NCBI GenBank assembly: GCA_024639125.1
Contig: JAHEJA010000030.1
Coordinates: 1-64,000, forward strand
DNA from: Paracoccaceae bacterium
Lineage (GTDB): Bacteria; Pseudomonadota; Alphaproteobacteria; Rhodobacterales; Rhodobacteraceae
Direction: 5' to 3'
DNA: 64,000 bases
Part shown: positions 1 to 9,168 of the stretch, in pieces
Layout of the letters: each line of letters begins with the position of its first letter
How positions within the stretch are numbered: the stretch's first letter is position 1
Program-made: the position numbers and the translations under genes
The notes under the pieces: generated by a model
Seen by the model: only the letters and a program-made list of their open reading frames with translations
Database searches by the model: none
What the model was told of the DNA's origin: nothing

Positions 1-121
1 CCATCCCTAACCCAACAGGACCCGCCCCAATGATCACAACTTGGCGCCGCGCGGGTGGCTCCGCCGTTTGATCCGCATGGCAGGCATAAGGGTAGAGAGG
101 GGTTTGAAATATTTTGTTCAT
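1..121 (-). CDS. FAD-dependent monooxygenase, N-terminal fragment
   Basis: Only the first 40 codons lie in the window; the gene continues past position 1. The ATG at 119-121 opens a frame whose residues 28-38 read VVIIGAGPVGL, the GxGxxG nucleotide-binding turn of flavin monooxygenases (Rossmann beta-alpha-beta). The preceding segment, with PYACHADQTAEPP, resembles the N-terminus of 3-(3-hydroxyphenyl)propionate-hydroxylase-type flavoproteins. It is the last visible gene of the leftward hmgA-fahA-MBL series, which suggests a ring-hydroxylating step feeding homogentisate or a related aromatic acid. That role is inference from position; the substrate cannot be read from 40 residues. Confidence 0.75.
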   Translation of the reverse strand, partial: MNKIFQTPLYPYACHADQTAEPPARRQVVIIGAGPVGLGM

Positions 122-147
122 AAGCAAACCTTTTGTCGCCGTGTGAT

Positions 148-183
148 CCAAGGGACAAACCTAACATCGCCCCTTGGTTTTTT
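148..183 (+). terminator. Hairpin followed by a T-run
   Basis: CCAAGGG at 148-154 pairs with CCCTTGG at 171-177, and six T follow at 178-183. The U-tract lies on the plus strand, although both neighbouring genes run leftward, so it would stop rightward antisense transcription rather than the hmg operon. It may also act as a hairpin between the MBL gene and the FAD gene. Confidence 0.4.
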
Positions 184-185
184 GA

Positions 186-1136
186 TTAGCTTTGCAGCGC
201 ATCCCACATGTCGAGATCACGCTGCGCAGTCCAGATGCGTGGTGTGTCTATTCCGCGGGCTTCGTCATAAGCGCGCGCGACGTTGAACGGGAGGCAATGT
301 TCATAAATTGCATAGTCACTAAATTTTGGATCGCAGACGTCACGGCAGGCGTCCCATGCTTCTTTCAAGGTACCATTGCGTGCAGCAACGCGGGCGACAG
401 GGGCATAGGTGCTTTGCACAAAATCGCGGGTGTTTTCGATGGCTGCATTCACCATGTCTTGGCCAATCAACGCATCCCCTCTGCCCGGGGCAATGGCATC
501 AACCCCAAAGGATTTGATGTTGTCGAGCGTATCCCCCCAATCTCCAAAATGCCCGTCACCGCAATAGCAAGCAGAGTGGTATTCTACGATATCTCCAGTG
601 AACATGACGTTTTGATCTGGGACATGAATCACAATATCCCCAGCCGTATGGGCGCGACCCAGATGCATCAAGTCAATCCGACGATTGCCGAGGTAGACGG
701 ACATAGATCCGTCGAATGTCGTGGTGGGCCATGTCAGGCCGGGGATGCTTTCGTGCCCTTCAAACAAACGCGGGAAGCGTTGAAATTCACTGTCCCAATC
801 TTCTTGGCCCCGTTCGACCACCATCGCGCGCGCGGCGTCTGACATGATGATTTGCTGGGCGCCAAAGGCAGAGGCCCCCAAGACGCGGACCGCGTGATAG
901 TGGGTTAGGACAACATGGCTAATTGGTTTGTCGGTGACACTGCGCACGCATTCGATAACTTTGTTTGCCAAGCGCGGAGTGGCTTGGGCTTCGACGATCA
1001 TGACGCTGTCATCGCCGATAATGACACCTGAGTTCGGGTCGCCTTCGGCGGTAAAGGCATAAAGCCCTTCGCCAACTTCTGTGAAGCTGATTTTCTTTTC
1101 GCTCATGTCGCCTTGGGATGCGAATGCTTTTGCCAT
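186..1136 (-). CDS. Metallo-beta-lactamase-fold hydrolase with a reduced metal site
   Basis: A 316-residue MBL-fold protein of the kind found beside homogentisate genes in Rhodobacteraceae. Ligands of the first metal site are present: H79 and H81 in THYHAV, H163 in GRAHTAGD and D182 in FTGDIV. The canonical HxHxDH reads HYHAVR, so the D and H of the second site are V83 and R84, and the late PGHG histidine is R219 in APGRGD. All three ligands unique to the second site are therefore missing. A ribosome site (AGGA) sits about 10 bases before the ATG. It follows fahA by 79 bases and is probably in the same leftward operon. The reaction is unknown; a hydrolase acting on an aromatic thioester or lactone is only a guess. 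Confidence 0.85.
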   Translation of the reverse strand: MAKAFASQGDMSEKKISFTEVGEGLYAFTAEGDPNSGVIIGDDSVMIVEAQATPRLANKVIECVRSVTDKPISHVVLTHYHAVRVLGASAFGAQQIIMSDAARAMVVERGQEDWDSEFQRFPRLFEGHESIPGLTWPTTTFDGSMSVYLGNRRIDLMHLGRAHTAGDIVIHVPDQNVMFTGDIVEYHSACYCGDGHFGDWGDTLDNIKSFGVDAIAPGRGDALIGQDMVNAAIENTRDFVQSTYAPVARVAARNGTLKEAWDACRDVCDPKFSDYAIYEHCLPFNVARAYDEARGIDTPRIWTAQRDLDMWDALQS

Positions 1137-1180
1137 TTTTTCAATTTCCTATGTCTGGGCCAGTATGGGCGAATTTGAAC

Positions 1181-1212
1181 GCCTCCGGCGGGAGTATTTT
1201 TTCAAAGATGAA
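1181..1212 (+). repeat. Dispersed hairpin element, copy 1 (GAGTATTT core)
   Basis: GCCTCCGGCGGGAGTATTTT followed by TTCAAAGATGAA. A short G+C hairpin leads into the GAGTATTT core and an A-rich tail. It lies between the fahA stop and the MBL start. Related copies occur at 9074, 15238, 38058 and 62841. Confidence 0.7.
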
Positions 1213-1215
1213 GCC

Positions 1216-2472
1216 CTATCGTTTGTAGGGATCTTCCAGGGCGGGCAGAACGGTTCCGGTGCATGTGCCAAATCCAATCGTGACGCCATCGCCTTTGGCT
1301 GCGCCGCTAAGGGTTAATGTGTCGCCATCTTGGAGGAAGCTGCGGTCTTCGCCTGTGGCGAGGGTGAGGGGGTCTTTGCCGCCCCAGCTTAGTTCTAGCA
1401 TGCTGCCGCGTTGATGTTTTTCAGCGCCAGAGATCGTACCTGATCCTAGCAAGTCCCCCGGTGTCATTGGGCAGCCAGAGGTGGTGTGATGGGCGAGCTG
1501 CTGTGCGGCGGAATAATACATTTCGCGGTAGTTGGTTTTCGTTAGGGATGTTGGCGCTTGGCCTTGGGGGGCCAGCGTGACTTCGAGGTCGATATCATAG
1601 AGCATCGGTCCGGTGTCTTTTAGGTGATCTAAGAGTTCAAAGTCGCGTTTTGGGGTGTGAACGCGGAAGGGGTCGAGGGCTGCTTTGGTAACAATCCAAG
1701 GGCTAATTGTTGTTGCTGTCGCTTTGGCTTGGAAGGGGCCAAGGGGTTGATATTCCCATGCCTGAATGTCACGCGCGGACCAATCATTCAGCAATACATA
1801 GCCAAAGATCATATCGTCCGCTTCGTCAACTGTGACGGGACCGTCCGAGGGCATGCCAACGATAGCGCCCATTTCCAATTCAAAGTCAAAGCGACGGCAT
1901 GGCAAAAAGGCAGGAAGCGGTTGATCCGGTGATTTGAGTTGTCCCCACGGGCGGCGCACCTCTGTGCCGCTGACAACTACAGAAGAAGCGCGTCCGTTGT
2001 ATCCGATCGGAATATGAAGCCAGTTTGGTGGCAGCGCGTTTTCAGCCCCACGAAACATTGTGCCAACGTTTGTTGCATGGTGGCGGCCTGCGTAGAAATC
2101 GGTGTATTCGCTGACTAAAAATGGCATATGAAGCTCTGCGTCAGATTGGGCGACAAGCATGGGTTCGACGTCGGTTTGATGTTCTGAGCCTTGGGCGAGC
2201 AATGTGGTCAGTTGGCGGCGCAGTTCTGCCCATGTTTCTGGACCCATTTCCATAACTTCGTTCCAAAACGGCACGTCAAAGGCGGGTCCGTGATCCAAGG
2301 TAATCAGCCCAAGTTCCTCTGCCATTTGGACATCTAGGATCCGATCGCCAATTGCGACGCCGCATCGGGGATCGCTGTCTTTGGTGGAAAACACACCATA
2401 GGGGAGGTTGTTCAGTGGAAACGGGCAGTCCGGTAAATTGGCCGACTCGACCCAGCTTGGCAATAATGACAT
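1216..2472 (-). CDS. fahA: Fumarylacetoacetase
   Basis: Hydrolyses 4-fumarylacetoacetate to fumarate and acetoacetate, the last step of tyrosine/homogentisate catabolism. The 418-residue length matches the family. The N-terminal SH3-like part is followed by the catalytic FAH fold: D125 in SEYTDFYAG is a metal ligand and H132 in the HHATN stretch is the general base expected from the mammalian enzyme. FELEMGAIVG, NDWSARDIQAWEY and LGSGTISG are further family blocks. The start has AAGGAAG a few bases upstream. It lies 30 bases after hmgA in the same direction, so the two are co-transcribed, probably under the MarR regulator beyond hmgA. Confidence 0.96.
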   Translation of the reverse strand: MSLLPSWVESANLPDCPFPLNNLPYGVFSTKDSDPRCGVAIGDRILDVQMAEELGLITLDHGPAFDVPFWNEVMEMGPETWAELRRQLTTLLAQGSEHQTDVEPMLVAQSDAELHMPFLVSEYTDFYAGRHHATNVGTMFRGAENALPPNWLHIPIGYNGRASSVVVSGTEVRRPWGQLKSPDQPLPAFLPCRRFDFELEMGAIVGMPSDGPVTVDEADDMIFGYVLLNDWSARDIQAWEYQPLGPFQAKATATTISPWIVTKAALDPFRVHTPKRDFELLDHLKDTGPMLYDIDLEVTLAPQGQAPTSLTKTNYREMYYSAAQQLAHHTTSGCPMTPGDLLGSGTISGAEKHQRGSMLELSWGGKDPLTLATGEDRSFLQDGDTLTLSGAAKGDGVTIGFGTCTGTVLPALEDPYKR

Positions 2473-2502
2473 GTGTCTTCCTTTTTAGGTTCGGGTTCAG
2501 GT

Positions 2503-3864
2503 TTACTTGGTTCCGGCTGTGCCGTCGAATTTTTTCTCAATGTCGTTCCAGCAGTCGATGTAATCGTCCTGAAGCGGCGCGTCCTGGGCGGCAAACCGTG
2601 TGAGGTGCTGGGGGAAACGCGTTTCGAACATAAAGGACATGGTGTTGTCCAATTTTTCCGCCCTTAATTCGGCATTAGAGGCCCCTTCAAAGGCTTTGTT
2701 ATCTGGGCCATGAGGAAGCATCATATTGTGCAAGCTCATGCCACCTGGAATGAACCCTTTGGGTTTGGCATCATATTGACCATAAATGTTGCCCATCAAC
2801 TCTGACATGATATTTTTGTGATACCATGGGGGGCGGAATGTGTTTTCTGCGACCATCCAACGTTCGCGGAACAGGACGAAATCAATATTTGCTGTGCCTT
2901 CGACGCCAGAGGGCGCGGTCAGAACCGTAAATATTGACGGATCTGGGTGATCGAATAAAATAGATCCCACAGGGCAGTAGGTGCGCAGATCATATTTGCA
3001 CGGTGCGTAATTCCCATGCCACGCAACAACATCCAATGGGCTGTGGTCGATATGGGTTTCATGAAATTGTCCGCACCATTTTATGATGACGCGGCTTGGT
3101 GTGTCACGGTCTTCGAAGGCGGCGACGGGGGATTTGAAATCACGCCGGTTGGCCATACAATTTGCACCAATCGGACCGCGTCCGGGTAGATCAAATTTTT
3201 GGCCATAGTTTTCACAGACAAACCCACGGCATGGGCCTTCTAGGACTTCGACGCGGTACACCAATCCACGTGGCAGTATGGCGATTTCTTTGGGGGCAAG
3301 GTCGATGATGCCCAGTTCGGTGCAAAAGCGTAACTTGCCCTCTTGGGGGACTACCAAAAGCTCGCTGTCGGCTGAATAAAAATATTCGTCCTGCATCGAC
3401 GTATTCACAAGGTAAATATGGCTTGCCATGCCGATTTGGGTGTTGACGTCGCCTGCTGTGGTCATTGTGTGCATACCAGTGATCCAAGTCAGTGCATTTT
3501 CCGTGTGCGGCACGGGATCCCAGCGATATTGACCTAGCGACACCACATCAGGATCAATGTGGGGTGCAGATTTCCAAAAGTGGACATCAATTTTAGTGTA
3601 ACGATTTGAATGTTTGACACTGGGCCGAATGCGATAACACCATGTGCGTTCATTTTGATGGCTTGGGGCGGTAAATGCCGTACCAGACAGCTGTTCGCCA
3701 TAGAGCCCATAGTTACATTTTTGTGGGCTGTTCATCCCCTGAGGAAGCGCATCCGGCAATGCTTCGGTTTCAAAGTCATTTCCAAAGCCCGGCATATAGC
3801 CTGCGTTCGGTCCATCGATCGAGGGCGCTTGAGTAAAGGAATGGGGATGTTGCGAACCTGACAT
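2503..3864 (-). CDS. hmgA: Homogentisate 1,2-dioxygenase
   Basis: Opens the homogentisate ring to maleylacetoacetate using non-haem iron and O2. At 453 residues it is full length. The family signature [13 protein letters not shown] supplies iron ligands (His and Glu), and NMMLPHGPD lies in the active-site region. AGGAGG a few bases ahead of the ATG is a strong ribosome site. It is the first gene of the leftward hmgA-fahA-MBL-FAD series and faces a MarR gene across 79 bases containing a clear inverted repeat. No maleylacetoacetate isomerase (a GST-like protein) is seen in the window; it must lie elsewhere or be replaced. Confidence 0.97.
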   Translation of the reverse strand: MSGSQHPHSFTQAPSIDGPNAGYMPGFGNDFETEALPDALPQGMNSPQKCNYGLYGEQLSGTAFTAPSHQNERTWCYRIRPSVKHSNRYTKIDVHFWKSAPHIDPDVVSLGQYRWDPVPHTENALTWITGMHTMTTAGDVNTQIGMASHIYLVNTSMQDEYFYSADSELLVVPQEGKLRFCTELGIIDLAPKEIAILPRGLVYRVEVLEGPCRGFVCENYGQKFDLPGRGPIGANCMANRRDFKSPVAAFEDRDTPSRVIIKWCGQFHETHIDHSPLDVVAWHGNYAPCKYDLRTYCPVGSILFDHPDPSIFTVLTAPSGVEGTANIDFVLFRERWMVAENTFRPPWYHKNIMSELMGNIYGQYDAKPKGFIPGGMSLHNMMLPHGPDNKAFEGASNAELRAEKLDNTMSFMFETRFPQHLTRFAAQDAPLQDDYIDCWNDIEKKFDGTAGTK

Positions 3865-3894
3865 TATGGCCTCCTGTTGACAGAAGGAGAGCTA

Positions 3895-3914
3895 TTAGTT
3901 GAAAATGTAACTAA
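3895..3914. promoter_or_regulatory. Candidate MarR operator between hmgA and its regulator
   Basis: TTAGTT at 3895-3900 and AACTAA at 3909-3914 form a perfect 6-base inverted repeat with an 8-base spacer. It sits 31 bases from the hmgA start and 30 bases from the marR start. Its size and its place between the two divergent genes fit a MarR dimer site controlling both. This is inference from symmetry and position. Confidence 0.55.
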
Positions 3915-3943
3915 CAAGGAAAAAATGAAAGCCAAAGGTAAAA

Positions 3944-4360
3944 ATGTCTTTTTCACTTCAACAATTCTTGCCGTATCTTTTGAACCAAGCGGCCGAGCAA
4001 AGCAGTTTGGCGTTTCAGAAAATCTACAAAGACCGCTATGGCATGCTGCGCACGGAATGGCGCGTTGTGTTTCATTTAGGGATCTACGGGGATTTGACCG
4101 CCAAAGACATCGGCGAACGGGCCAATATCCATAAAACCAAAATCAGCAGGGCTGTTCATAAATTAGAAAAGCGGCGCTTTGTCTCTCGGGTCAAGGTTGC
4201 AAAGGACAGGCGGTCTGAAATTATTTCACTGACGGCGCAGGGACATATTGCGTATCGCGACTTGCTTGCGGAGGCAGAGAAATACGAACGCAACCTCTTG
4301 TCAGAATTATCCCAACAAGAAGTTGCACAGTTGCGAGCATTGTTGCAGCGCTTGATTTAG
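3944..4360 (+). CDS. MarR-family transcriptional regulator of the hmg cluster
   Basis: A 138-residue winged-helix protein. Residues around 45-75 (DLTAKDIGERANIHKTKISRAV) form the helix-turn-helix, followed by the wing VSRVKVAKDRRSE, a MarR hallmark with its conserved D-R. It is divergent from hmgA, and the intervening palindrome at 3895-3914 suggests that it represses the homogentisate operon and itself. MarR proteins usually release DNA on binding a phenolic ligand, which would fit homogentisate or a precursor. Its stop codon overlaps that of convergent metF. Confidence 0.9.
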   Translation: MSFSLQQFLPYLLNQAAEQSSLAFQKIYKDRYGMLRTEWRVVFHLGIYGDLTAKDIGERANIHKTKISRAVHKLEKRRFVSRVKVAKDRRSEIISLTAQGHIAYRDLLAEAEKYERNLLSELSQQEVAQLRALLQRLI

Positions 4361-5223
4361 GCGACTTTGCGCAGATCCAATTTTGGCATGACGCCCAATG
4401 CAGCACAGACATCGCGGGTCAATTCCGGACGGTTCAGCGTATAGAAATGTAGGTTTTCAACACCTTCGTCGATCAATTCGGAACACAGTTCTGTGCAGAT
4501 GGCCGTAGACAAAAGATCGCTCCGCCCGTCGCGGTCGGCTTTTTCAAAGGCGTCATCAAGCCAGGCTGGAACTGTGGTGCCACAGCGCTGGGCGAACCTT
4601 TTGGTGCCTTGCCAGTTTTCAATGGGAAGGATGCCAGGGGTGATCGCTGCATCTATTCCTGCCTTGGCACAGGCATCACGAAACCGCAGAAAAGTTTCGG
4701 CTTCGAAAAAGAATTGCGTCAGCGCTTCGCTTGCGCCAGCGTCAAGTTTCCGTTTCAGCCAGTCAACGTCTTGTTGTAGATCGGTGGCTTCGGGGTGCTT
4801 TTCTGGATATGCGCCGACGCGAATATTGAATTTTCCGGTGTCTGCAAGCGCGGATATCAATTCGCAGCTATTGTTGAACCCGTCTTTTGTTGGCACAAAG
4901 CCTGTGCTTCCTTTTGGGGGATCACCACGCAGTGCCACGATGTCAGTGACGCCAACTTTGGCAAAGCTGTCTGCAATGGCAAGCGTTTCGGTACGTGTCG
5001 CATCAACGCAGGTTAGGTGCGCCGCAACGTTTAGTCCGCTTGATTTGTGAATGGTCGAAACGGCATCGCGCGTTAAATCCCGTGTTGTGCCCCCCGCACC
5101 ATAGGTAACGGATACAAAACGCGGATCTAATGGGGCAAGGGTTTGAACCGTGTCCCAAAGACGAAATGCACCTTCTAGGTTTTGAGGTGGAAAAAATTCA
5201 AAAGAAACTGTTGGGGTTGTCAT
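4357..5223 (-). CDS. metF: 5,10-methylenetetrahydrofolate reductase
   Basis: Flavoprotein that reduces methylene-THF to 5-methyl-THF for methionine synthesis. It has 288 residues, close to the bacterial family length. It opens with TVSFEFFPP (the EFFPP block) and contains SVTYGAGGTTRD, HLTCVD, ALRGDPP and the TQFFFEAETFLRF region. It is transcribed away from the metR-like LysR gene across 89 bases with a LysR-type motif, the usual arrangement for MetR control. The 3' end overlaps the stop of the MarR gene. Confidence 0.96.
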   Translation of the reverse strand: MTTPTVSFEFFPPQNLEGAFRLWDTVQTLAPLDPRFVSVTYGAGGTTRDLTRDAVSTIHKSSGLNVAAHLTCVDATRTETLAIADSFAKVGVTDIVALRGDPPKGSTGFVPTKDGFNNSCELISALADTGKFNIRVGAYPEKHPEATDLQQDVDWLKRKLDAGASEALTQFFFEAETFLRFRDACAKAGIDAAITPGILPIENWQGTKRFAQRCGTTVPAWLDDAFEKADRDGRSDLLSTAICTELCSELIDEGVENLHFYTLNRPELTRDVCAALGVMPKLDLRKVA

Positions 5224-5271
5224 GATGCCTATCCATTCTTGCTTGCATCCTTGATCTCATAGAATATAAAA

Positions 5272-5284
5272 TGAATCAAATTCA
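5272..5284. promoter_or_regulatory. Candidate MetR box in the metF/metR divergent region
   Basis: TGAATCAAATTCA is a near-palindrome of TGAA and TTCA arms with a T-N11-A frame, matching both the general LysR motif and the known MetR half-sites (TGAA/TTCA). It lies 28 bases before metR and 49 before metF. A second TTCA/TGAA-like pair overlaps it (TTCATATAATTCA at 5281-5293). Confidence 0.55.
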
Positions 5285-5312
5285 TATAATTCAAGAAGGT
5301 TATTAGTTTCAT

Positions 5313-6224
5313 ATGAAAATGCATATCGAATTTCGCCACCTCCGCACGATCAAAGCCATCCACGAAGCGGGTGGTTTGGCCAAAGCCGCGGATACATTGA
5401 ATATAACGCAATCGGCACTAAGCCATCAGGTCAAAGGGCTTGAGGAACAAGCCGGTGTCGAACTGTTCGTACGCCGGTCCAAGCCTATGAAGCTGTCGGT
5501 GGCTGGGATGCGGCTTTTGCGATTGGCGAACAAGATCCTTCCTGAAATTGATGCTCTGCAAGACGAATTTGATGGATTGCGTGATGGAAAAACGGGTCGC
5601 TTGCATATCGCAATAGAATGTCATGCATGTTTTGAATGGCTGTTTCCGGTGCTGGAAAAATTTCGTAAACTTTGGCCCGATGTTGATGTCGATATACGAC
5701 CGGGGCTTGCGTTTGATGCTTTGCCTGCTTTGCAAAAAGAGGATGTAGATTTGGTCGTTTCGTCAGATCCAGAAGATTTGATCGGCGTGACTTTTTCGCA
5801 TTTGTTTGACTATGCACCAGTCTTTGTTGCGGCTGCTAACAATCCACTTGCCAAGAAAGCCTATATCGAAGCCGAAGATTTCCGGGATCAAACCTTGATC
5901 ACCTATCCAGTTGAACGCAGTCGTTTAGATATTTTTAGTCAGATGCTGACACCAGCCAAAGTCGAACCAACCGCCATTCGCCAAGTCGAATTGACCGCGG
6001 TAATTTTATTGCTGGTTGCATCAAATAGGGGGGTGTCTGTTTTACCCGATTGGGTTGTGCGCGAGGTAAAGTATAGTTCGGACTATATTACGCGGCCTCT
6101 AACAGAAAAGGGTGTCTCGCGCGGCTTATTCGCAGCAACGCGAGACGATGATTTACACAAGCCGTTTATGCGGGATCTCATTCGCCTAGCAGGAGAAGAG
6201 GCCCGACGGCTTCAATCAGCTTAG
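5313..6224 (+). CDS. metR: LysR-family regulator of methionine metabolism, MetR type
   Basis: A 303-residue LysR protein. Residues 1-60 carry the N-terminal helix-turn-helix ([20 protein letters not shown], then [10 protein letters not shown]); the rest is a periplasmic-binding-like effector domain. The start [16 protein letters not shown] and the divergent metF partner point to MetR, whose co-effector is homocysteine. The stop overlaps that of the convergent cold-shock gene by four bases. The family assignment is firm; the MetR specificity rests on context and N-terminal resemblance. Confidence 0.85.
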   Translation: MKMHIEFRHLRTIKAIHEAGGLAKAADTLNITQSALSHQVKGLEEQAGVELFVRRSKPMKLSVAGMRLLRLANKILPEIDALQDEFDGLRDGKTGRLHIAIECHACFEWLFPVLEKFRKLWPDVDVDIRPGLAFDALPALQKEDVDLVVSSDPEDLIGVTFSHLFDYAPVFVAAANNPLAKKAYIEAEDFRDQTLITYPVERSRLDIFSQMLTPAKVEPTAIRQVELTAVILLLVASNRGVSVLPDWVVREVKYSSDYITRPLTEKGVSRGLFAATRDDDLHKPFMRDLIRLAGEEARRLQSA

Positions 6225-6427
6225 ATAGCTTCTAGGTCTGATGCCATTTGACGACCGTCACGGCCATCTTGCAATTCAAACGAAACTTTCTGGTTGTCGG
6301 CCAAGCCGGTCAATCCAGAGCGTTCTACTGCTGAAATGTGTACAAAAACGTCTTTACCACCATCATCAGGTGCAATAAATCCGAAACCTTTGGTTGTGTT
6401 AAACCATTTCACGGTACCTGTAGGCAT
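6221..6427 (-). CDS. Cold-shock-domain protein
   Basis: A 68-residue single OB-fold RNA/DNA chaperone. GTVKWFN opens the fold, KGFGFIAP is RNP1 and [10 protein letters not shown] is RNP2. The start chosen is the ATG at 6425-6427 because AAGGAGA lies 9-14 bases upstream and family members begin with TGTVKWFN; a longer frame to 6460 would add an unrelated basic stretch. Roughly 190 bases of leader separate it from the divergent ArsC gene, room for the long 5' UTR seen in csp genes. Whether it is cold-induced or constitutive cannot be told. Confidence 0.93.
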   Translation of the reverse strand: MPTGTVKWFNTTKGFGFIAPDDGGKDVFVHISAVERSGLTGLADNQKVSFELQDGRDGRQMASDLEAI

Positions 6428-6620
6428 GTTACCGTGTCTCCTTCTACTTAATCGCCCCAAAATGTGAGGCCCATGTCACTTTAGTCTTAATTAATCCGGC
6501 GACATTCGTAGGCGGAGGTAAATAATTCTGTAGTCACACCTAGTACATTTACATGATGAAGCTAAAAAGCAAGAGTAACATCGAAAAAATACCTATAATA
6601 GTCAGAAAAAGAGTAAAAAA

Positions 6621-6938
6621 ATGCAAATTTGGGGTCTAAAAAACTGTGATACCTGTCGAAAAGCCAAAAGAGCCTTGCCGGACGCGACATTTCACGATGT
6701 TCGTGAACAGGGAATCTCTGATGAGATACTGACAAATGCGCTCGAAATTTTTGGGGATGCCTTGGTAAATACCAAATCCACAACATGGCGTGGATTGACA
6801 GATGTCGAGCGGTCTCGTCCGGCTTTAGAGCTGCTCAAAGAGCATCCAGCCCTGATGAAACGCCCGCTTATTCGAACGCAAACCGGTGATTTCTACCTAA
6901 GCTGGAGCAAAGACACACAAACCGCATTGGGCGTGTGA
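6621..6938 (+). CDS. ArsC/Spx/YffB-family thioredoxin-fold protein
   Basis: A 105-residue thioredoxin-like protein with C9-x-x-C12 (NCDTCRKA) at the start of helix 1 and the ArsC-family second half (NTKSTTWRG, LIRT, RPLIRTQTGDFYLSW). Members include arsenate reductase, the Spx RNA-polymerase regulator and YffB. No arsenic genes are nearby, and the short YffB-like form fits best, so arsenate reduction is not claimed. It is a single gene closed by a bidirectional hairpin shared with thrS. Confidence 0.85.
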   Translation: MQIWGLKNCDTCRKAKRALPDATFHDVREQGISDEILTNALEIFGDALVNTKSTTWRGLTDVERSRPALELLKEHPALMKRPLIRTQTGDFYLSWSKDTQTALGV

Positions 6939-6959
6939 AAATACCCTAGATTGCGCAAA

Positions 6960-6992
6960 AAAAGGGGCCGCAACATCGGTGCAGCCCCTTTT
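6960..6992. terminator. Bidirectional terminator between the ArsC gene and thrS
   Basis: AAAAGGGGC (6960-6968) pairs with GCCCCTTTT (6984-6992), giving an A/T-flanked G+C stem that works in both directions between two convergent genes. Confidence 0.75.
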
Positions 6993-7008
6993 ATGTAATG
7001 CGCTAAGG

Positions 7009-8955
7009 TTAAGCCAAATCAGGTGCTTTTGACTCTGTTGTTAGGGTTTCAATGATCGCATCCAAGGACACAACAGACGTTTGTTTTTCGCCCAAACGAC
7101 GTACGGAAACGGATTTATCTTCGACTTCTTTCATGCCGCACGCCAAGATAACAGGAACCTTGCCAACCGAATGCTCGCGCACTTTATAGTTGATTTTTTC
7201 ATTGCGCAGATCAAGCTCGGCCCGTATGCCTTTGGCGCGTAGCGCTGCTGCGACTTCGCGACAATACTCATCGGCATCCGACACAATCGCGGCCACAACA
7301 ACTTGGCGTGGTGCCAACCAAAAAGGAAGTCGGCCCGCAAAGCTTTCGATCAAGATGCCAATAAAGCGTTCAAAAGATCCAAGAACAGCGCGGTGTAACA
7401 TCACAGGACGGTGTTTGGCGCCATCTTCGCCGATGTAATTTGCATCCAAGCGTTCAGGTAGAACAAAGTCTACTTGCAGCGTGCCACATTGCCAATCGCG
7501 ACCAATCGCGTCCGTCAACACGAATTCAAGCTTTGGACCATAAAAGGCCCCTTCGCCCGGGTTCAATTCAAATTCATACCCGGCGGCTTCTGTTGCCGAT
7601 TTCAACGCGCCTTCGGCTTTGTCCCAGACCTCATCTGAACCAGAGCGCGTGTCAGGACGGTCCGAGAATTTGATCGCAAAGTTTTCAAACCCTAGATCTT
7701 TGTAAATGGCAGAAAGGAATTCGATGAATTTCTTGGTTTCTGCTTCTATCTGATCTTCGCGGCAGAAAATATGCGCGTCATCTTGGGTAAAGCCACGCAC
7801 ACGCATGATCCCGTGCAAGGCACCAGAGGGTTCATAGCGGTTACAGGATCCGAATTCCGCCATGCGCAGCGGCAGGTCACGGTACGATTTCAAGCCCTGA
7901 TTATAGACTTGAACATGACAAGGGCAGTTCATCGGTTTCAGCGCGTTTACGGCTTTTTCACGCGCATGCTCTTCGTCTACTTCGACGATAAACATGTTTT
8001 CTTGGTATTTTTCCCAGTGACCTGAGGCTTCCCACAGTTTGCGGTCAACAACTTGGGGTGTGTTAACTTCGACATATCCGCCGCGTTCCTGTTGGCGACG
8101 CATGTAATCTTGCAATGTGGTGTAGATTTTCCAACCATTCGGATGCCAGAAAATTTGACCTGGCGCTTCTTCTTGCATGTGGAACAGGTCCATTTCGCGG
8201 CCCAACTTGCGGTGGTCACGTTTGGCGGCTTCTTCCAACATATTTAAATGGGCTTTTAGGGCTTCTTTGTTCAAAAAAGCCACGCCATAGATGCGTTGCA
8301 ATTGTTCGCGCGCGCTGTCACCGCGCCAATAAGCGCCTGCGACGCTCATAAGTTTGAAACCGTCCGCGGGCACTTGGCCAGTGTTTTGGAGGTGCGGACC
8401 GCGGCACAAGTCTTGCCAGTGGCCATGCCAGTACATGCGAATAGGATCAGAGCCGGGGATGGATTCGATCAATTCAACTTTGAAAGGTTCATTGCTGTCT
8501 TTATAATGCTGAACTGCGCGATCGCGATCCCAAACTTCTGTGCGAACCTCATCGCGCAGGTTTATGATCTCTTTCATCTTTTTTTCAATCAATCCAAGGT
8601 CTTCTGGCGTGAAGGGGGCTTTGCGATCGAAATCATAATACCAACCGTTGTTGATCACTGGTCCAATTGTGACTTTGACGTCAGGCCAAATTTCTTGGAC
8701 CGCGCGGGCCATAATATGGGCAAGGTCATGGCGCACCAATTCTAACGCAGCTGCGTCGTCTTTCATGGTGTTTATCGCGATAGAGGCATTTTCGGTGATC
8801 GGCCACTGCATATCCCAATGCGCGCCATTTACTGTCGCGGAGATTGCTTTTTTGGCAAGAGACGTTGCAATAGATGCAGCCACGTCGGCAGGTGTTACGC
8901 CTGCGTCATAGTTACGTTGATTGCCGTCGGGAAAAGTAAGAGAGATTTGGGACAT
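7009..8955 (-). CDS. thrS: Threonyl-tRNA synthetase
   Basis: Class II synthetase of 648 residues. It has an N-terminal TGS domain (about 1-60), an editing domain ([12 protein letters not shown], the HxxxH site, and later YWRGD), the catalytic core with NCPCH (zinc cysteine and neighbours), motif 2 around [15 protein letters not shown], motif 3 near [11 protein letters not shown], and a C-terminal anticodon domain. The ATG at 8953-8955 is chosen because GAGGAGG lies just upstream; the frame remains open to 8985 without a comparable site. Confidence 0.97.
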   Translation of the reverse strand: MSQISLTFPDGNQRNYDAGVTPADVAASIATSLAKKAISATVNGAHWDMQWPITENASIAINTMKDDAAALELVRHDLAHIMARAVQEIWPDVKVTIGPVINNGWYYDFDRKAPFTPEDLGLIEKKMKEIINLRDEVRTEVWDRDRAVQHYKDSNEPFKVELIESIPGSDPIRMYWHGHWQDLCRGPHLQNTGQVPADGFKLMSVAGAYWRGDSAREQLQRIYGVAFLNKEALKAHLNMLEEAAKRDHRKLGREMDLFHMQEEAPGQIFWHPNGWKIYTTLQDYMRRQQERGGYVEVNTPQVVDRKLWEASGHWEKYQENMFIVEVDEEHAREKAVNALKPMNCPCHVQVYNQGLKSYRDLPLRMAEFGSCNRYEPSGALHGIMRVRGFTQDDAHIFCREDQIEAETKKFIEFLSAIYKDLGFENFAIKFSDRPDTRSGSDEVWDKAEGALKSATEAAGYEFELNPGEGAFYGPKLEFVLTDAIGRDWQCGTLQVDFVLPERLDANYIGEDGAKHRPVMLHRAVLGSFERFIGILIESFAGRLPFWLAPRQVVVAAIVSDADEYCREVAAALRAKGIRAELDLRNEKINYKVREHSVGKVPVILACGMKEVEDKSVSVRRLGEKQTSVVSLDAIIETLTTESKAPDLA

Positions 8956-9073
8956 CTGTGTCCTCCTCGTCTGTTTGGCGCCCACGGAACGCCCGATTGC
9001 GGGTATATTGTTCGGTGTGTCTTGTGACGATTTCGCCCGTAGACGTCAAGTAGAGATTTGCCAAAGTTGCGAC

Positions 9074-9106
9074 GCCTTCGGCGAGAGTATTTGTGCAAAA
9101 AGAAAG
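9074..9106 (+). repeat. Dispersed hairpin element, copy 2
   Basis: GCCTTCGGCGAGAGTATTTG followed by TGCAAAAAGAAAG: a small GCC-TTC-GGC hairpin, the GAGTATTT core and a purine tail. It lies in the divergent gap between thrS and the alpha/beta hydrolase. Confidence 0.7.
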
Positions 9107-9168
9107 ACAGATGACTGGTCAAGCGACCAAGGTTGTGGCAGGTTCATAGCGACAAAAAGGAGGAGCAC

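Noticed and set aside
192-842. Long open frame opposite the MBL gene
   Set aside because: It lies fully antisense to a well-supported gene, and its product matches no family I recognise.
6621-6938. Arsenate reductase with ArsR regulator
   Set aside because: The ArsC-family protein is far from the ArsR gene, no arsenic transporter is present, and the ArsR cysteines fit sulfide sensing.
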